The notes below the pieces were generated by a model, which did not search any database, was not told the origin of the DNA, and saw nothing but the letters and a program-made list of their open reading frames with translations. From Pedobacter schmidteae (GTDB lineage: Bacteria; Bacteroidota; Bacteroidia; Sphingobacteriales; Sphingobacteriaceae), in contig NZ_LS999839.1 in assembly GCF_900564155.1 (NCBI RefSeq), positions 6,134,519 to 6,198,518 of the forward strand: a DNA stretch of 64,000 nt, in the 5' to 3' direction. Position numbers and translations under genes: made by a program. This document shows, piece after piece, positions 62,355-64,000 of this stretch. Position 1 is the stretch's first letter; every line of letters begins with the position of its first letter.

Positions 62355-62357
62355 ACC

Positions 62358-62387
62358 AAAAAGCCACGACATCCATCGTGGCTTTTT
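62358..62387 (+). terminator. terminator of the acyltransferase gene
   Basis: A 12-base perfect stem AAAAAGCCACGA/TCGTGGCTTTTT with a 6-base loop, with T run, right after the stop. Confidence 0.92.
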
Positions 62388-62591
62388 GTTATCAACTAAA
62401 CCTAAACTTTATAAATACTAACCAAATATTTATGCCACAAAAGTAAGGTGGTCATGTTAAGGGTTTGTTAAAAATCGATTATGATAAAAGCTTTCTAAAG
62501 CGAAATTTCATTTTTCCGACCAACAAAATTCTGTATAAAACCGATACGAGAATTGGCCGATTGCACTTCTGCATCATTTTGATGATAAGAT

Positions 62592-62617
62592 TGTCTTATT
62601 CCAAAAGAGGTTGACAG
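62592..62617 (+). repeat. left terminal inverted repeat of the IS
   Basis: TGTCTTATTCCAAAAGAGG and the following TTGACAG match the complement of the far end with only about four mismatches in 26 bases. The element starts with the TG dinucleotide of IS3 ends. Confidence 0.8.
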
Positions 62618-62674
62618 ATATTGATTAATAATAACTTACCTGTCTATCTGAAAAATCCTAATACCACTATGGGT

Positions 62675-63532
62675 TTACATAGGTTTGTATAAAATTATTT
62701 CTTTTTTCCTGCTTTTTCTTTTTTTCCATCTTTTTTTGAGTCTTCCCTGTTTTGTTTGCGCTTTTTCCGGGGTTAACATATCACAACTTGAATGTGGCCT
62801 AAGTGTATTGTAGATATTGATGATTTGATTAATTCGATCGCTTGCCTTATCAAAATCATCATATCTTTCATGGTCTATCCACTCTCCCTTTAAGATACCA
62901 TTCACCCGTTCAGCTAAAGCATTTTCATAGGGGTCTCCGTTCTCGGTCATGCTTATTCGTATATTATTGTCTTTTAACATCTTTACGTATTCTTTGCAAC
63001 AATATTGCACCCCTCTGTCCGAATGGTGGATCAATCCCGGCTGACGGTGTATCCCTGTATTTTTGATCGCCATTTGTAATGCTCTTATGCTGCCACTACT
63101 CTCCAGGGTGCGATCAAGGCTGTAACCTATGATTTTATGGGAATAGGCATCAGTTATCAATGATATGTACGCAAAACATTCGGCAACGACAATATAGGTA
63201 ATATCACTAACCCATAGTTGATTAGAGCGGTTAAAGTCAAATCCCCGAATCAGGTTGGGCCATTTCCGCATCCAGTGGTTTGAATTAGTGGTAATGGCGT
63301 ATTTTTTCCTTCTGCGAATCAACAGTCCGTGGTTTTTCAGAAAATCGTAAAGTACTTTCCTTCCTATCCTGCACCCGGACTGATTTATCAGAAAATGCAG
63401 TTTCGTACCGCCCAAGCGGGGCATTTGTTTACGGTAATTGCTGACTATATCAAGTAGGACTTCTTCTTTTAATAGACGTTTTTTAGTTGATTTCATCTGT
63501 TTGTAATAGGCTTGTCTTGTATAGCCAAACAA
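62675..63532 (-). CDS. IS3-family transposase OrfB (DDE integrase domain)
   Basis: The catalytic half of the transposase. The HTH_21-type region is at the N-terminus (FGYTRQAYYKQMKS), followed by the rve integrase core. The catalytic triad is complete: D110 (LWVSDITY), D172 (HHSDRGVQY) and E208 (NALAERVNG), a D-D-(35)-E arrangement. A codon run upstream of the annotated start, in the same frame, encodes the expected DLKTLCGL lead, so the native product is probably an OrfA-OrfB fusion. It may be made by -1 slippage on the A run (GCAAAAATAG) just before the OrfA stop. The copy looks intact. Confidence 0.88.
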   Translation of the reverse strand: MFGYTRQAYYKQMKSTKKRLLKEEVLLDIVSNYRKQMPRLGGTKLHFLINQSGCRIGRKVLYDFLKNHGLLIRRRKKYAITTNSNHWMRKWPNLIRGFDFNRSNQLWVSDITYIVVAECFAYISLITDAYSHKIIGYSLDRTLESSGSIRALQMAIKNTGIHRQPGLIHHSDRGVQYCCKEYVKMLKDNNIRISMTENGDPYENALAERVNGILKGEWIDHERYDDFDKASDRINQIINIYNTLRPHSSCDMLTPEKAQTKQGRLKKRWKKRKSRKKEIILYKPM

Positions 63533-63552
63533 TCCACACAGGGTTTTCAGAT

Positions 63553-63951
63553 CTATTTTTGCATATCTTTCCCTGAGCCTGGTAACTGTTTGGCTTCTGA
63601 CTTTTTTAGCAAATCAATACCATACCGCTCCTCCAGTATATCGCCCATAAGTTTATAACCTTCAATTTTTAACTGGGCATCCTTAAGCTGTCGGCGCAAC
63701 TCGTCAATTTCCCGCATTAGGTCGGTGTCACTAACTGTTTTAGATTTGTTTCTCATAGCCGCTGAAACTATTGGTCTATCATCTAAGGTAGGTAAAAATC
63801 TATCTCTGTATCTAGAAACCATCTTCCTTATAGCTTCCGTACTCATACCGGTCTCTTTACTTAACATCGAAGCTGTTTTTACACCGCTTGTATACTCACA
63901 AATCATTCGCTCTTTCACCTTTCGGGGTATTCTTGAATTGTTTAATTCCAT
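63553..63951 (-). CDS. IS3-family transposase OrfA (helix-turn-helix)
   Basis: The 132-residue DNA-binding half of an IS3-type transposase. The helix-turn-helix of the HTH_29/IS3 OrfA kind is at residues 10-50 (KERMICEYTSGVKTASMLSKETGMSTEAIRKMV, with EYTSGVKTASML visible), and a leucine-zipper-like coiled coil follows (LMREIDELRRQLKDAQLKIEG). The stop lies 20 bases before the annotated OrfB start, in another frame. It would bind the inverted repeats. Confidence 0.86.
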   Translation of the reverse strand: MELNNSRIPRKVKERMICEYTSGVKTASMLSKETGMSTEAIRKMVSRYRDRFLPTLDDRPIVSAAMRNKSKTVSDTDLMREIDELRRQLKDAQLKIEGYKLMGDILEERYGIDLLKKSEAKQLPGSGKDMQK

Positions 63952-63970
63952 TTTTAGTTGTCATTTTAAG

Positions 63971-63996
63971 CTGTCAACCTTTTCTGGAACGAGACA
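63971..63996 (-). repeat. right terminal inverted repeat of the IS
   Basis: Read on the minus strand from 63996, TGTCTCGTTCCAGAAAAGG and the following TTGACAG match the left end. The window stops four bases beyond it. Confidence 0.8.
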
Positions 63997-64000
63997 TATC

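Larger units (their letters stand above)
62592..63996 (-). mobile_element. complete IS3-family insertion sequence, 1405 bp
   Basis: The element begins with TG at 62592 and ends with CA at 63996. Its ends match as imperfect terminal inverted repeats of about 26 bases. It encodes OrfA and OrfB in different frames on the minus strand, typical of IS3. No matching target duplication is visible: GAT precedes the left end and TAT follows the right end. It lies at the window edge in the spacer after the acyltransferase gene. Confidence 0.85.

Noticed and set aside
62588..64000. Target-site duplication around the IS
   Set aside because: Left flank GAT and right flank TAT differ, and the window ends four bases beyond the element.

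Overview
The window is 64 kb of chromosome from a member of the Bacteroidota, most likely a Pedobacter-like member of the Sphingobacteriaceae. The evidence is the gene content (a type IX secretion sorting domain, bS21 with a strong Shine-Dalgarno in a genome where SDs are otherwise almost absent, DnaE with a fused exonuclease), promoter matches of the Bacteroidota type (TTG, about 19-22 bases, then TAnnTTTG), and AT-rich spacers. No phage, plasmid, CRISPR array or defence island is visible. The content is mostly core housekeeping, with one insertion sequence at the right edge.

Layout. 1-5.3 kb (+): engB, a UbiA-type prenyltransferase, an M3 oligopeptidase and an amino-acid permease. 5.5-7.8 kb (-): kynU-kynA, two steps of tryptophan catabolism. 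7.8-11.1 kb: a small unknown gene, msrA and kup. 11.4-14.8 kb (+): a short T9SS-tagged protein, a FAH-family hydrolase, an M23 peptidase and a thiol peroxidase. 14.8-17.8 kb (-): a hybrid histidine kinase and a sugar transporter. 18.0-22.9 kb (+): split transketolase, then an ECF sigma factor, a membrane protein with a three-fold repeat and a small secreted protein (a likely envelope-stress module), then a class III aminotransferase followed by REP-like palindromes. 23.0-29.5 kb (-): a DUF58 protein, trxA, dnaE and a lipocalin. 29.6-41.4 kb: mdh, a retropepsin-like protein, gyrB (-), an OmpH-like lipoprotein, a deaminase, EcsC, an S4 protein (-), dapD, a glycosyltransferase, a Sua5-type protein, a CCA-adding enzyme, an acidic-tailed protein and miaA.

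41.4-55.3 kb (-) is the central transcription/translation operon. Read in its own direction it is tRNA-Thr, tRNA-Tyr, tRNA-Gly, tRNA-Thr, tuf, tRNA-Trp, secE, nusG, rplK, rplA, rplJ, rplL, rpoB, rpoC, with a good promoter match before the first tRNA and a terminator after rpoC. Two long AT-rich inverted repeats of the same style sit inside it, after nusG and between rpoB and rpoC, and a third, GC-rich hairpin lies between rplL and rpoB. 55.4-56.9 kb (-) is rpsU-xerC-hpf. Here rpsU and hpf, but not xerC, carry near-perfect Shine-Dalgarno sequences.

57-62.4 kb holds a small membrane-anchored unknown, an acyl-CoA dehydrogenase, a helix-hairpin-helix protein with apt, and a two-domain acyltransferase resembling the ornithine-lipid synthase OlsF. 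A complete IS3-family element with matched terminal inverted repeats occupies 62592-63996.

I found no clearly novel multi-gene system. The observations most worth following are the SD-bearing rpsU/hpf pair, the paired inverted repeats inside the rpo operon, the sigma/repeat-protein/secreted-protein module and the OlsF-like fusion.
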